Positions 15,992 to 24,298 of a stretch of DNA of 64,000 nucleotides are shown here, one piece after another; positions within the stretch are counted from its first letter, which is position 1, and each line of letters starts with the position of its first letter. Location of the stretch: contig CAYPNF010000031.1 in NCBI GenBank assembly GCA_964411985.1, forward strand, positions 37,065 through 101,064, read 5' to 3'. Both the position numbers and the translations under genes were made by a program. Source of the stretch: CAYPNF01 sp964411985 (GTDB taxonomy: Bacteria; Verrucomicrobiota; Verrucomicrobiia; Limisphaerales; J093). The notes beneath the pieces were generated by a model. That model was not told the origin of the DNA, searched no databases, and worked only from the letters and a program-made list of their open reading frames with translations.

Positions 15992-18145
15992 ATGAAGAAA
16001 CAAGCTCTCCTCCTCGCCCTGACCCTCAGCACCTCCACCGTTCTCCTGGGGGCTCAGGAGCCGGCCTCCCAACGAGAAAACCAAGACCCACCTCCGCGTG
16101 GCGAAAGTGTTGGAAACAAGGGGAATGCGAACCGACCACCCGAGACGGAGGCTCTCACCGACGCACAGAAAGCCCAAGTGAAAGCCATTCTTTCTAAGTT
16201 CCAGGCAAACGCTCTGAATGCCGAGCAGGCCAAGGCCATCCATGATGCATTCCGCCAAGCTGGTCTCCGAGGCGGGCCCGCCATGGCCGACACCATCAAG
16301 GCGGCGGGATTCGACCCGGACAAACTGCGCGATCTCGCTCCTCCCCCCGGAGAAACCAATGGGCAAGACCAGCGACAACCTCAAGGCGCCGACGACAAGG
16401 TCGGAGGCGGGAAGAACCGTCCAGAACCCAAAGGACAGGAGCGGGGCGGTCAGGGCAATTACTCGATCGACCAGGCCATCTCGGATCGGGCGCAGCTGAA
16501 CACGATCGCGTTTGACGGCTTGGCCTTTCTCACCGGCGACCTGGGGAGTTGCACCTTCCTGCCCCCCGGCAAAGCGGCCGATTTTTTTGGTTTTCAGTAC
16601 ATGCGCGATGTGGACTCCAACCAGCTCGGTCACAACACTTCCTTCGTCCCCCGGGCGGCGAACAATGTTCTCTATATCCTTACGTCAGAACAGAAGGCGC
16701 AGCTGATCGCGTTGGCGAAGGAACAGGAGAAGATGCTGGCAGAACTTGCTTACAAACGTTTTCCGTTGATCAAGGCATTTTGTCGGCAACTTACGGGAGA
16801 CCTTCCGGCAGGAACGACTGCCTTGGATCGGGAAGCGGTAATGAAGTATACGGCCCGTATCTTTGAAATCGATGGTTTACTCAGTTACCAAAGAGCCCGC
16901 GTCCTAGGAAACATCGTCCGCTCCCTCACTGACCAGCAGAAAGCCTATCTTTCCAAGATGACTTTCAACAACTCCGCCACCTGGCCGGAGCTGGAGGATC
17001 AGGTGGACAAACGCAGTCTGCCCCGTGCCGTCCATGTGGCAGTCATGACCTATGCCAGCGAGATGTTCAGTTGGTATGCGGGCTCGGTGGAAGCCGATGT
17101 CTACTTCTGTCCCGAACGCCATGCGACCTACTTTGGATCGTTCTACATGAAGGACATTCCCGCCATGGGGAATGCCAACTTTTCCATCAGCACCTCCCTC
17201 ACCGGGGATAGTGGAGAAGCGTTCCTGAAAGCGCTGTCCACCTCGCAACGCCAGAAGATCACGGAACTCGTTGATCTCCAACGTAAAGACCTGCAGGAAG
17301 TGGTTGCCGTGCGCCAGGCCATCTCGATCGAACTCCGCCGGTTCATGAAAGACGCGTCCGTGGACGAGGCTAAAGTCATGGCCTTGGCAAAAAGGTACGG
17401 TGAGTTGGATGGTAAAATCTCTTACTGGTATGCAATGCGATTTTCCGAAGTCGGGAAGACGCTCACCGCCGACCAGAAGAAGACCCTCCTCAAACTGCGC
17501 AACCTCGACAGCAAGTACGTCTGCAAGGGTGCCTACCTCTACTCTCAGGCGATCGACATGCCGGAGATCGAGAACACCGACTTCCTCTTCAGCGCCTCAG
17601 GCAAGACGGTTTCCAGCCCCTCTTCGGCTTCTTCCTCCGCTGCCCCAGTGGTAAGCAGTGGTAGCTTCAAGCTGCAGAGCTCTGCCGTTGCCAACGGAGG
17701 ACGGCTTCCCCAGGAATTCACGGGGGATGGAGATGGAGTGACTCCGCCGCTAGAATGGGGCGCTGCGCCAGCCGGGACCAAAAGCTACGCTGTGATCATG
17801 CACCACATCGATCCCGAGGGAAAAGCCAAGTGGTACTGGACCCTCTACAACATCCCGGCCGACGTACAAAGGCTTCCCAAGAATGTTCGAGGTATCGGAG
17901 CTCAAGGAAACAACAGTGTCAACGGGAAGATCGGCTACGCGCCGCCTCATTCGAAGGGTCCTGGTGAGAAGACCTACATCCTCACTCTCTACGCCCTTTC
18001 TTCTCCGCTCGAATTGAAGGTCGCGCCCGGAGAGGTAACACGGGAGGTGCTGCTCGCGGCGATGAAAGGAAAGGTACTCGGCAATTCAGAGCTGCAGGTG
18101 GTCTACACACGCGGGGAGGTCGGCCAGGTATCCAGCCAAAAATAG
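15992..18145 (+). CDS. Secreted Spy/LTxxQ-like repeat protein fused to a PEBP (YbhB/YbcL-like) domain
   Basis: A 717-residue secreted protein with a signal peptide (MKKQALLLALTLSTSTVLLG). The first three quarters carry at least five LTxxQ-type motifs: LTDAQKAQV, LTSEQKAQL, LTDQQKAYL, LSTSQRQKI and LTADQKKTL. Such motifs are typical of Spy/CpxP-like periplasmic proteins. A Ser/Ala linker near 540-555 leads to a complete PEBP domain (about 559-712): FKLQSSAVANGGRLPQEFTG, then DGVTPPLEWGAAPAGTKSYA and NGKIGYAPPHSKGPG, all hallmarks of the YbhB/YbcL family. Two CxF pairs (SCTFLPPGK, YFCPERH) occur in matching repeats. The fusion is unusual. A receiver-domain gene follows after 30 bases. A role in envelope stress or ligand binding is only a guess. 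Confidence 0.82.
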   Translation: MKKQALLLALTLSTSTVLLGAQEPASQRENQDPPPRGESVGNKGNANRPPETEALTDAQKAQVKAILSKFQANALNAEQAKAIHDAFRQAGLRGGPAMADTIKAAGFDPDKLRDLAPPPGETNGQDQRQPQGADDKVGGGKNRPEPKGQERGGQGNYSIDQAISDRAQLNTIAFDGLAFLTGDLGSCTFLPPGKAADFFGFQYMRDVDSNQLGHNTSFVPRAANNVLYILTSEQKAQLIALAKEQEKMLAELAYKRFPLIKAFCRQLTGDLPAGTTALDREAVMKYTARIFEIDGLLSYQRARVLGNIVRSLTDQQKAYLSKMTFNNSATWPELEDQVDKRSLPRAVHVAVMTYASEMFSWYAGSVEADVYFCPERHATYFGSFYMKDIPAMGNANFSISTSLTGDSGEAFLKALSTSQRQKITELVDLQRKDLQEVVAVRQAISIELRRFMKDASVDEAKVMALAKRYGELDGKISYWYAMRFSEVGKTLTADQKKTLLKLRNLDSKYVCKGAYLYSQAIDMPEIENTDFLFSASGKTVSSPSSASSSAAPVVSSGSFKLQSSAVANGGRLPQEFTGDGDGVTPPLEWGAAPAGTKSYAVIMHHIDPEGKAKWYWTLYNIPADVQRLPKNVRGIGAQGNNSVNGKIGYAPPHSKGPGEKTYILTLYALSSPLELKVAPGEVTREVLLAAMKGKVLGNSELQVVYTRGEVGQVSSQK

Positions 18146-18175
18146 CCCCATCGGCAACCATCAATACAAAGGGTT

Positions 18176-18622
18176 ATGAAAACCATCTACCCCTGCAAAC
18201 GCTGGCTCGTCGTGGACGATGATCTCACCATCCGGAAGTTGGCTGCCATGGTTCTGCAAACCCGCCCCGGCATCGAAGTGGTGGTGTGCGACAATCCCCA
18301 GGACGCAATGACAACATTCATAAGTGCCCCGAAGTCTTTCGAGGTGCTCATCACCGACTTCGAGATGCCGATCTTCAATGGGCTGGAACTAGCTCGAAAG
18401 GTGCGCGCACAGTCGTCGGAGATCCGGATTCTGCTCATCTCAGGGAATGGTGTTGAGGCAAGCGAACTTAGGTGTTCAGCCCTGGACGGGTTTCTGCCTA
18501 AACCCTTTACGCCCGGCGAACTTATGGAAGCAGTGGAGGCGATTCTCCTGAATCTGAGCACCCCCTCCAGCCTAGGGACAGAAGTAGCGACACCCGAGGC
18601 GCTTGCTTCCATCAGCTCATGA
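18176..18622 (+). CDS. Stand-alone CheY-like response regulator receiver
   Basis: A 148-residue single receiver domain. The acidic pocket is WLVVDDDLTIRKL, the phosphoryl-acceptor Asp lies in EVLITDFEMPIFNG, the switch Ser in ILLISGNG, and the conserved Lys in FLPKPFTPGEL. No output domain follows, only about 20 variable residues. It therefore works by protein contact, as CheY or a phosphorelay intermediate does. It starts 30 bases after the Spy-PEBP gene on the same strand and may share its transcript. No cognate kinase is adjacent; the PAS kinase at 60897 is far away. Confidence 0.9.
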   Translation: MKTIYPCKRWLVVDDDLTIRKLAAMVLQTRPGIEVVVCDNPQDAMTTFISAPKSFEVLITDFEMPIFNGLELARKVRAQSSEIRILLISGNGVEASELRCSALDGFLPKPFTPGELMEAVEAILLNLSTPSSLGTEVATPEALASISS

Positions 18623-18995
18623 TCGAAGCCCTTGCTCCTTTCTCACTCCATCGGGAACCGAGTTTTCTACTCGCCATGGGAGCCAGCCTGACTCTCATGG
18701 CAGCTTCGCCGTCGCGGCCTATCGACTTTATTACGATACTTGGCGAAAGCAACAGAGGTAAGGGAATGCAAGCGAACGGACGTGTAATCACACCCCAGCC
18801 ATAACCCTGCCCGAAGCAGTCCAGCCAAGCCTAACAGAGCCCGAAGCGTTGCCGACGCTTGTTAGCCAAGGGGAGGCTCGATTCTCCCCTAAAGCCCCGG
18901 CCAAGAACCGCCGATCTCCTATTTGTGCCGGTGTGTCCCGATAGAGCGATGAGAAGCAGGTCGGAGACGGTCGGCCCCGCGAAGTCCTGCGTACA
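18623..18995. other. Intergenic region with two perfect hairpins
   Basis: About 370 bases without a convincing gene. Two neat stem-loops stand 9 bases apart: AAGCGT/ACGCTT around a 5-base loop (18844-18860) and GGGGAG/CTCCCC around an 8-base loop (18870-18889). Neither is followed by a T-run. They sit 107-152 bases before the next gene and could lie in its leader or end the receiver transcript. A 61-codon frame at 18619 has no coding character. Confidence 0.5.
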
Positions 18996-21815
18996 ATGAA
19001 CGTGTCCAACGGAACTCGGCCAGCCATCCTTCTGGGCATTCTGCTGGGCCTATGCCTGGAAACCAGCCATGCAGCAGGGCCTGACCTGATCTTCCAGGTA
19101 TCCGAATTTGCCGGTGTCGGCCGCACAAACGAGGTTCTTGCCTCCGGCCTGCCCTTGGCGCGGGATTTGGCGGCGCACTCGACGAGCCAACTCCAAGTCA
19201 CCACGCTGAACGGTCAACCGATGCCTGCACGGTTTCACGTTCTAGCCCGGTGGAATGCTGGCCGAGCCAATACCAACGCGGCCTTACAGTGGGTATTATT
19301 GGAAATGCCTGTTAGTGTTCCAGCCAACGAAACCCGCCATTTCCGGCTGGTGGTTTCCTCTTCCGAGGCTGCTGTAGCACCAATACCTACCCCCCTGAGG
19401 CTCACTGAGGATCAAGGGCAGCTCACCATCGACACAGGAGTTGCACGTTTCCAGCTGGGTGATAACCCGAACGCGCTGTTTGACGAAGTCCGTTTACGCG
19501 ACGGTACGTTGGTTGCCACGGGCACCGCTGTTTCGGCCGTCGCGAATGGCCAATCGACCCTCCACAACCGCGCCCGCCAGGTGAAGGTCGAACGAGTCAG
19601 CGATCTGGCGGCTGTGGTTGTTGTGGACGGCCTTTATGACCTGCCTCCGGTGGGCACTGGCGGACTGGCCTCGAATCGACGTTATGAGTTCTTCGCTGGG
19701 TCGGCCACCGTGCTAATACGCCACGAAGTGGCCTGGGAAGGCAATCTGGCTCCAATGGGGGTGCTTGGAGAGGAAGGGGTTCCCAATGGCATTCGTATGA
19801 CCCAGGTGCGGGACACGTTGAAACTGCATAGGAACGGTCCACGCCAAGCCCTGGTTTGGGGAGCCATCGAGAAAACTCCTTTCGCAGCTTCGGTTGCGGC
19901 TGATGCTGAAGTAAAACTCCATCAAACACTTCGCGACCGCCACACGGATCCCCAGCGCTTTCACCTCCAACTTGGAGAGGTTCACCAGACCGGCCCATTT
20001 GCCACAGCGGGAGTGCTGGCCCTGAGCGACGGCACCAAGACCGTCGCTGCCGCGCTGGATCATATGCACTACTATGAACCACAGGCTTTGGTCGGGCTGT
20101 CGGACAACCTCCTGGCGATTGACATTGCGGCGGATCAAACCTGGCTGGGAGCACGGCAAGGTCTGTTCGGCCGCTTCGGGGTCAGCGTGAGCCCAGGAGA
20201 GCCCGATGCCTCCACTCTTCGCTCGAGCCTCTGGGCTAAACTCAACCACCCCTTGCGCGCCTGGCCCTCTGCGGCTTGGTTTGCCGCTTCGCAAGCTGTC
20301 GAGGAATTCCCCATTGGCGATCTTGCCCCAGAATGGCAAGGCTATGATCTACTCCTTCCGACCCTCCTGGACCGCACGACGAATCTGGTCCAGCAATTAG
20401 GGCTTCCCGGCCTCCAAACCTACGGGCTGTTCCCCCGCTACTGGGGGAATCCCGCCGAGGCTTACGACGAGTTGACCAACAACGCCGCCGACCCCACCCC
20501 AAACGAATCCTGGGATGACCTGTACTGGGGTGCCACTTGGACCGATTACCACAACACGTCCGCCATCGCCGACTTCTGGGCGATGCGTTCGGGGAACTGC
20601 AAATGGCTGGACGAAGTTGCCGCTCCGGCTGCACGCCGGATGCTCCATACACAGATCATCCACGGCGCGCCCGAGGACTCTTATTTCTACATCGGCCAGT
20701 CCCCTTGCGGTTACGGCGGCTATCGGGCCGATTTTAATAGTTCGCATGCCTACTTTGACAACCTGCTGCTGTACTACTGGCTCACCGGTGATTACACCGT
20801 CGTAGAAACTCTCCAGCGCGGCGCCAGCAGCATGAGGTCTTACTACACTCCAGGACGCCCTTCGGCCCCCATCGACCCTCTCCAACCTGCCCCGGATGAC
20901 TACTCCCACCCGGTAAGCCGTGTGGCGGCCCAATGGATGGAAGTCTTCCGATTCGTAGGATTGGCCAGCGACGATCCCACTTACCTCGACGATTTTCGCG
21001 GACAGTTGTCCCGGGCTGTCTCCCAGTATTACGCTGAGCTGAACCGGGATGGACGGCGATACGGATTCTGGTGTGACCGACCGCTTTCGACCCCCGGCTT
21101 TCACACGACCGATCAGATCTGGATGGCGGCCCTGTATGACCTCAACAACCTGTATCGCTGGCTGGTGGATTCCCAAGACACCCCCATCGGCAGCCCTCCG
21201 CTTCGGCCAAGCGACGTGCTCACCGCTTGCGCCCGCACCTTGACCTACCTCGCTCCGAACATCTCCCCACTGGCGGACGGCAGCGTGGAAGGGCAATGGC
21301 CCAACGCCATCTGTTTCAAATGGGGCGGCACGCGCATTGGCGGCCAACTCCTCGGTGTCACCAACCACGTCATGCCTGCTGCTGACCCATTCCTCTGGGA
21401 CACCGGAAAAGCAGTCCTGTCCGCAACTGTAAGCCGTGCTGCTGGTTTCTGCGGGGATCCAGCCATGCGCCAACTGGCCTCGGATTTGGCGCGCCGGACG
21501 ATCCGAGTTTCCTGGAATCAAGGCACGCCCAGTCCTCTGGGTAAGGAACAAGGCCTTTACCTAAGCCGCCTCCCCCAGGCGGTGGCAAGATTGAACCCTC
21601 AAACAGGTCCGCACCTCCAGTTCATCCGTGAAGATCAACGTCTTTTCGTCCTTCCACCTGATCTCAGCCAACCCTGGACCCTGGAAAACACCCCCAGCCT
21701 CTCCGAACCGGCTTGGGAACCTGTGACGCATGGTCTCAGCGCCTACGGTTTGGAGGTCGATTTGCCTGCCGCTTCCAACTCCTTCTTCCGCATCCGTCTC
21801 CCTTCCAATCCTTAA
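18996..21815 (+). CDS. Secreted PcRGLX/YetA-like protein (putative PL26-type rhamnogalacturonan lyase relative)
   Basis: A 939-residue secreted protein with a signal peptide ending near TSHA-AG. The N-terminal part (about 30-240) looks like the RIFT-barrel domain of PcRGLX/YetA proteins: SGLPLARDLAAHS, then LQWVLLEMPVSVPANETRHF. A central beta-rich section follows. The C-terminal half (about 480-850) is rich in Trp, Tyr and helices (DDLYWGATWTDYHNT, WLTGDYTVVETLQRG, HPVSRVAAQWMEVFRF), as expected for an alpha/alpha toroid. Family members include PL26 exo-rhamnogalacturonan lyases. About 80 final residues resemble a short substrate or sorting module (TLENTPSLSEPAWEPV). Family placement is by motif memory, so the exact activity is open. 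Confidence 0.65.
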   Translation: MNVSNGTRPAILLGILLGLCLETSHAAGPDLIFQVSEFAGVGRTNEVLASGLPLARDLAAHSTSQLQVTTLNGQPMPARFHVLARWNAGRANTNAALQWVLLEMPVSVPANETRHFRLVVSSSEAAVAPIPTPLRLTEDQGQLTIDTGVARFQLGDNPNALFDEVRLRDGTLVATGTAVSAVANGQSTLHNRARQVKVERVSDLAAVVVVDGLYDLPPVGTGGLASNRRYEFFAGSATVLIRHEVAWEGNLAPMGVLGEEGVPNGIRMTQVRDTLKLHRNGPRQALVWGAIEKTPFAASVAADAEVKLHQTLRDRHTDPQRFHLQLGEVHQTGPFATAGVLALSDGTKTVAAALDHMHYYEPQALVGLSDNLLAIDIAADQTWLGARQGLFGRFGVSVSPGEPDASTLRSSLWAKLNHPLRAWPSAAWFAASQAVEEFPIGDLAPEWQGYDLLLPTLLDRTTNLVQQLGLPGLQTYGLFPRYWGNPAEAYDELTNNAADPTPNESWDDLYWGATWTDYHNTSAIADFWAMRSGNCKWLDEVAAPAARRMLHTQIIHGAPEDSYFYIGQSPCGYGGYRADFNSSHAYFDNLLLYYWLTGDYTVVETLQRGASSMRSYYTPGRPSAPIDPLQPAPDDYSHPVSRVAAQWMEVFRFVGLASDDPTYLDDFRGQLSRAVSQYYAELNRDGRRYGFWCDRPLSTPGFHTTDQIWMAALYDLNNLYRWLVDSQDTPIGSPPLRPSDVLTACARTLTYLAPNISPLADGSVEGQWPNAICFKWGGTRIGGQLLGVTNHVMPAADPFLWDTGKAVLSATVSRAAGFCGDPAMRQLASDLARRTIRVSWNQGTPSPLGKEQGLYLSRLPQAVARLNPQTGPHLQFIREDQRLFVLPPDLSQPWTLENTPSLSEPAWEPVTHGLSAYGLEVDLPAASNSFFRIRLPSNP

Positions 21816-21854
21816 TTCATTCTTTGTTGAATCGGAGACCCTCTCTGTAGTTCC

Positions 21855-23039
21855 ATGGTGGCCATGATCCGTTTCTGGTCCACATGCCGTCGACTGGCTC
21901 TTCTCCTGGGCTTGTTCATAACTATGCAAGACATCTTCTCAGCTTCCTCCACCAAAGATCCATCCCGGTCACTGGTTTACGTCGGGACCTACACCGGCGG
22001 GGCGAGCAAGGGCATTTACGCGTTCCAGTTCGACTCGCGCACGGGAGAGTTTACCGAACCCGCGCTGGTGGCGGAGACGCCCAACCCAACTTTCCTGGCG
22101 CTTTCGCCTGACCAACGGTTTCTGTATGCGGCAAATGAGGTCGGGAAGTTCCAAGGGAAACCCGGAGGCTCCATCAGCGCCTATGCCATCGAAAAGCCCT
22201 CGGGAAAACTGTCCCTGCTGAACCAAGGTTCCACCCGAGGCGATGGACCCTGTCATGTGGTCGTGGATCGCACAGGTAAGTTCGTCCTGGCAGCGAATTA
22301 CGGCGGAGGTAGCGTGGCGGTCATCCCGATTCGCAAGGACGGCGGGCTGGAGGAAGTGTCCTCTTTTGTCCAACACACTGGGTCCAGCGTGAATCCGTCT
22401 CGGCAGAAGCAACCACACGCTCACTCCATCCACGTGGATCCCGCCAACCGTTTTGCCATCGCGGCCGACCTGGGAATCGATAAGCTGTTGGTTTACAAGC
22501 TCGACCCAGTCAAAGGCCTCCTCACTCCAAACGAACCGGCCGCCTTCGCTCTGAAGCCCGGAGCAGGCCCGAGGCATTTGGCTTTTCATCCGAACATGAA
22601 GTTCGCCTACGTGATCAATGAGCTGCAGTCCACCGTAACGGCTCTTCGCTGGGATGCCGCCGAGGGTAGTTTCGCTGAAATCCAGACGGTCCCCACCCTG
22701 CCAGCTGATTTTGCCGGCCAGAGTACCACCGCCGAGGTCGTGGTGCATCCCTCGGGCAAGTTTCTGTACGGGTCCAATCGGGGCCATGACAGCATCGCGG
22801 TGTTCGCCATCGACGATGCGACCGGCCGCCTCACTTCGATCATGCGGATGGCCACGGGAGGAAAGACTCCGCGCAACTTTAACCTGGATCCGTCTGGCCG
22901 ATGGCTCTGGGCAGCCAACCAGGATTCCAACAACCTGGTTCTGTTCGCTGTTGACCCCAGCACAGGCAAATTGGAGGCAACCAGAAAGACCATTCAGGTT
23001 GGCGCGCCCGTGTGCATCAGGTTCACTCCCCTGCCGTAA
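21855..23039 (+). CDS. Secreted lactonase family protein (6-phosphogluconolactonase-like beta-propeller)
   Basis: A 394-residue seven-bladed propeller of the lactonase (Pgl/YkgB) family with a signal-like N-terminus (LALLLGLFITMQDIFS). Hallmarks are SLVYVGTYTGGASKGIYAF, PNPTFLALSPDQRFLYAANE, GPCHVVVDRTGKFVLAANYGG, QPHAHSIHVDP, GPRHLAFHPN and FLYGSNRGHDSIAVF. Cytosolic members hydrolyse 6-phosphogluconolactone; exported ones likely act on other sugar lactones or bind ligands. It lies between a lyase-like protein and a phosphotriesterase-family hydrolase on the same strand, so a role in breaking down lactones or sugar acids is plausible. Two close ATGs (21855, 21864) are possible starts. Confidence 0.88.
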   Translation: MVAMIRFWSTCRRLALLLGLFITMQDIFSASSTKDPSRSLVYVGTYTGGASKGIYAFQFDSRTGEFTEPALVAETPNPTFLALSPDQRFLYAANEVGKFQGKPGGSISAYAIEKPSGKLSLLNQGSTRGDGPCHVVVDRTGKFVLAANYGGGSVAVIPIRKDGGLEEVSSFVQHTGSSVNPSRQKQPHAHSIHVDPANRFAIAADLGIDKLLVYKLDPVKGLLTPNEPAAFALKPGAGPRHLAFHPNMKFAYVINELQSTVTALRWDAAEGSFAEIQTVPTLPADFAGQSTTAEVVVHPSGKFLYGSNRGHDSIAVFAIDDATGRLTSIMRMATGGKTPRNFNLDPSGRWLWAANQDSNNLVLFAVDPSTGKLEATRKTIQVGAPVCIRFTPLP

Positions 23040-23080
23040 CCCTTTGGTCTGGATTCACCACGCAACATCCCTGCGACCCC

Positions 23081-24133
23081 ATGCATACCTCTGCTCACTT
23101 CAGGCAGGATCGACGCCGGTTCGTTCGTCAATTGGCCCTGCTCTTGGCCGGGGCGGGATTCACGGCCCACGCCGCCACCCCCGCCAAACCCAAGATCCAC
23201 ACGGTCCTGGGACCCATCGCCCTGGGCAAGCTGGGGCAGACCCTCGTGCACGAGCACGTCCTCTGCGACTTCATCGGCGCCGCCCAAACGGGTCGACACC
23301 GTTGGTCCGTGGAGGAAGTCGTGGCGACGATGCGCCCGTACCTGGAAAGTCTCCGCAGGCGAAAGTTTACTGGTTTTGTCGACTGCACTCCCGCCTACAT
23401 CGGGCGCGACCCGAGGTTTCTAGTGAAGCTGTCACGACAAACGGGGGTCCAGATTGTGACGAACACCGGTTACTACGGTGGCGCGGGGGACAAATATGTT
23501 CCAGCGCATGCCTACCAAGAGACCCCAACCCAATTGGCGGATCGTTGGTGTCGCGAATGGCAGGAAGGGATTGAAGATACGGGAGTGAAACCGGGCTTCA
23601 TCAAGATCGGCGTCGATGAGGTCTCCGGAAGCCCTCCCCGACTATCAGACATCGACGCCAAGCTTGTCCAAGCTGCTGCCGTGGCTAGCCAACGCACCGG
23701 CTTGTCAGTCACCTGTCACACCGGGGGCGGTCACGCAGGCCTGCAGGTGCTGGAGGTGTTCCGCAGCGCTGGGGGAACTCCCTCGCGCCTGGTGATCGCG
23801 CACTCGGATGGCCACGGTCTGGAGACGAACCTGAAAGTGGCGAGCAGTGGGGCTTGGGTTTCGCTGGACGGTATAGGGCCGGATTCCGCCCCACAGCGGG
23901 TTTCTCTGGTCAAGGCTCTGTTGAAGGATCATTCCAATCGGCTGCTACTTTCTATGGACGCAGGCTGGTACTGGGCCGGGGAGAAAGGGGGCGGCAAAGT
24001 GCGGGATTATAACTACCTCCACGACGGCTTTCTTCCCCTCTTGCGGCAAGCGGGGGTCACTTCCCGACAGCTGAAGCAATTACTCGTCGAGAACCCGGCG
24101 CAGATTCTGTCGGTGCCTGCGCGGCCCTCCTGA
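23081..24133 (+). CDS. Exported phosphotriesterase-family metal hydrolase (lactonase-like)
   Basis: A 350-residue amidohydrolase-superfamily enzyme. The ATG at 23081 gives a twin-arginine-like signal (RQDRRRFVRQLALLL). The binuclear metal site is complete: HEH (H57, H59), the bridging Lys K175 in GFIKIGVDE, H213 in TCHTGGG, H241 in IAHSDGHG and D293 in LLSMDAGW. Family members hydrolyse phosphotriesters or, more often in nature, lactones. The gene follows the lactonase gene by 41 bases and ends at a strong terminator (24144-24173), so it is the last gene of that unit. Native substrate unknown. Confidence 0.88.
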   Translation: MHTSAHFRQDRRRFVRQLALLLAGAGFTAHAATPAKPKIHTVLGPIALGKLGQTLVHEHVLCDFIGAAQTGRHRWSVEEVVATMRPYLESLRRRKFTGFVDCTPAYIGRDPRFLVKLSRQTGVQIVTNTGYYGGAGDKYVPAHAYQETPTQLADRWCREWQEGIEDTGVKPGFIKIGVDEVSGSPPRLSDIDAKLVQAAAVASQRTGLSVTCHTGGGHAGLQVLEVFRSAGGTPSRLVIAHSDGHGLETNLKVASSGAWVSLDGIGPDSAPQRVSLVKALLKDHSNRLLLSMDAGWYWAGEKGGGKVRDYNYLHDGFLPLLRQAGVTSRQLKQLLVENPAQILSVPARPS

Positions 24134-24143
24134 AAAAGAGAAG

Positions 24144-24173
24144 GGCGGCTGTTGTAGGACAGCCGCCGTTTTT
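24144..24173 (+). terminator. Intrinsic terminator after the phosphotriesterase-family gene
   Basis: A perfect 9-bp stem, GGCGGCTGT / ACAGCCGCC, with a 6-base loop, followed by GTTTTTC. An A-run upstream of the stem means it may also work for the convergent htrA transcript. Confidence 0.88.
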
Positions 24174-24298
24174 CTTGGGGGGAGACAGCGAGCCTAAGCG
24201 CGCTTTCACTTTGTACCCGCCGCGTGTTGCTTGTCTGTAAGATCCTTAGGCACCCGGGGGTGGCGTGAGTGAACAGCACCTCGCTGTGGTGAGATTCG

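Noticed and set aside
18619..18804. 61-codon frame after the receiver gene
   Set aside because: Short, no ribosome site, composition not like a protein; overlaps the receiver stop by chance.
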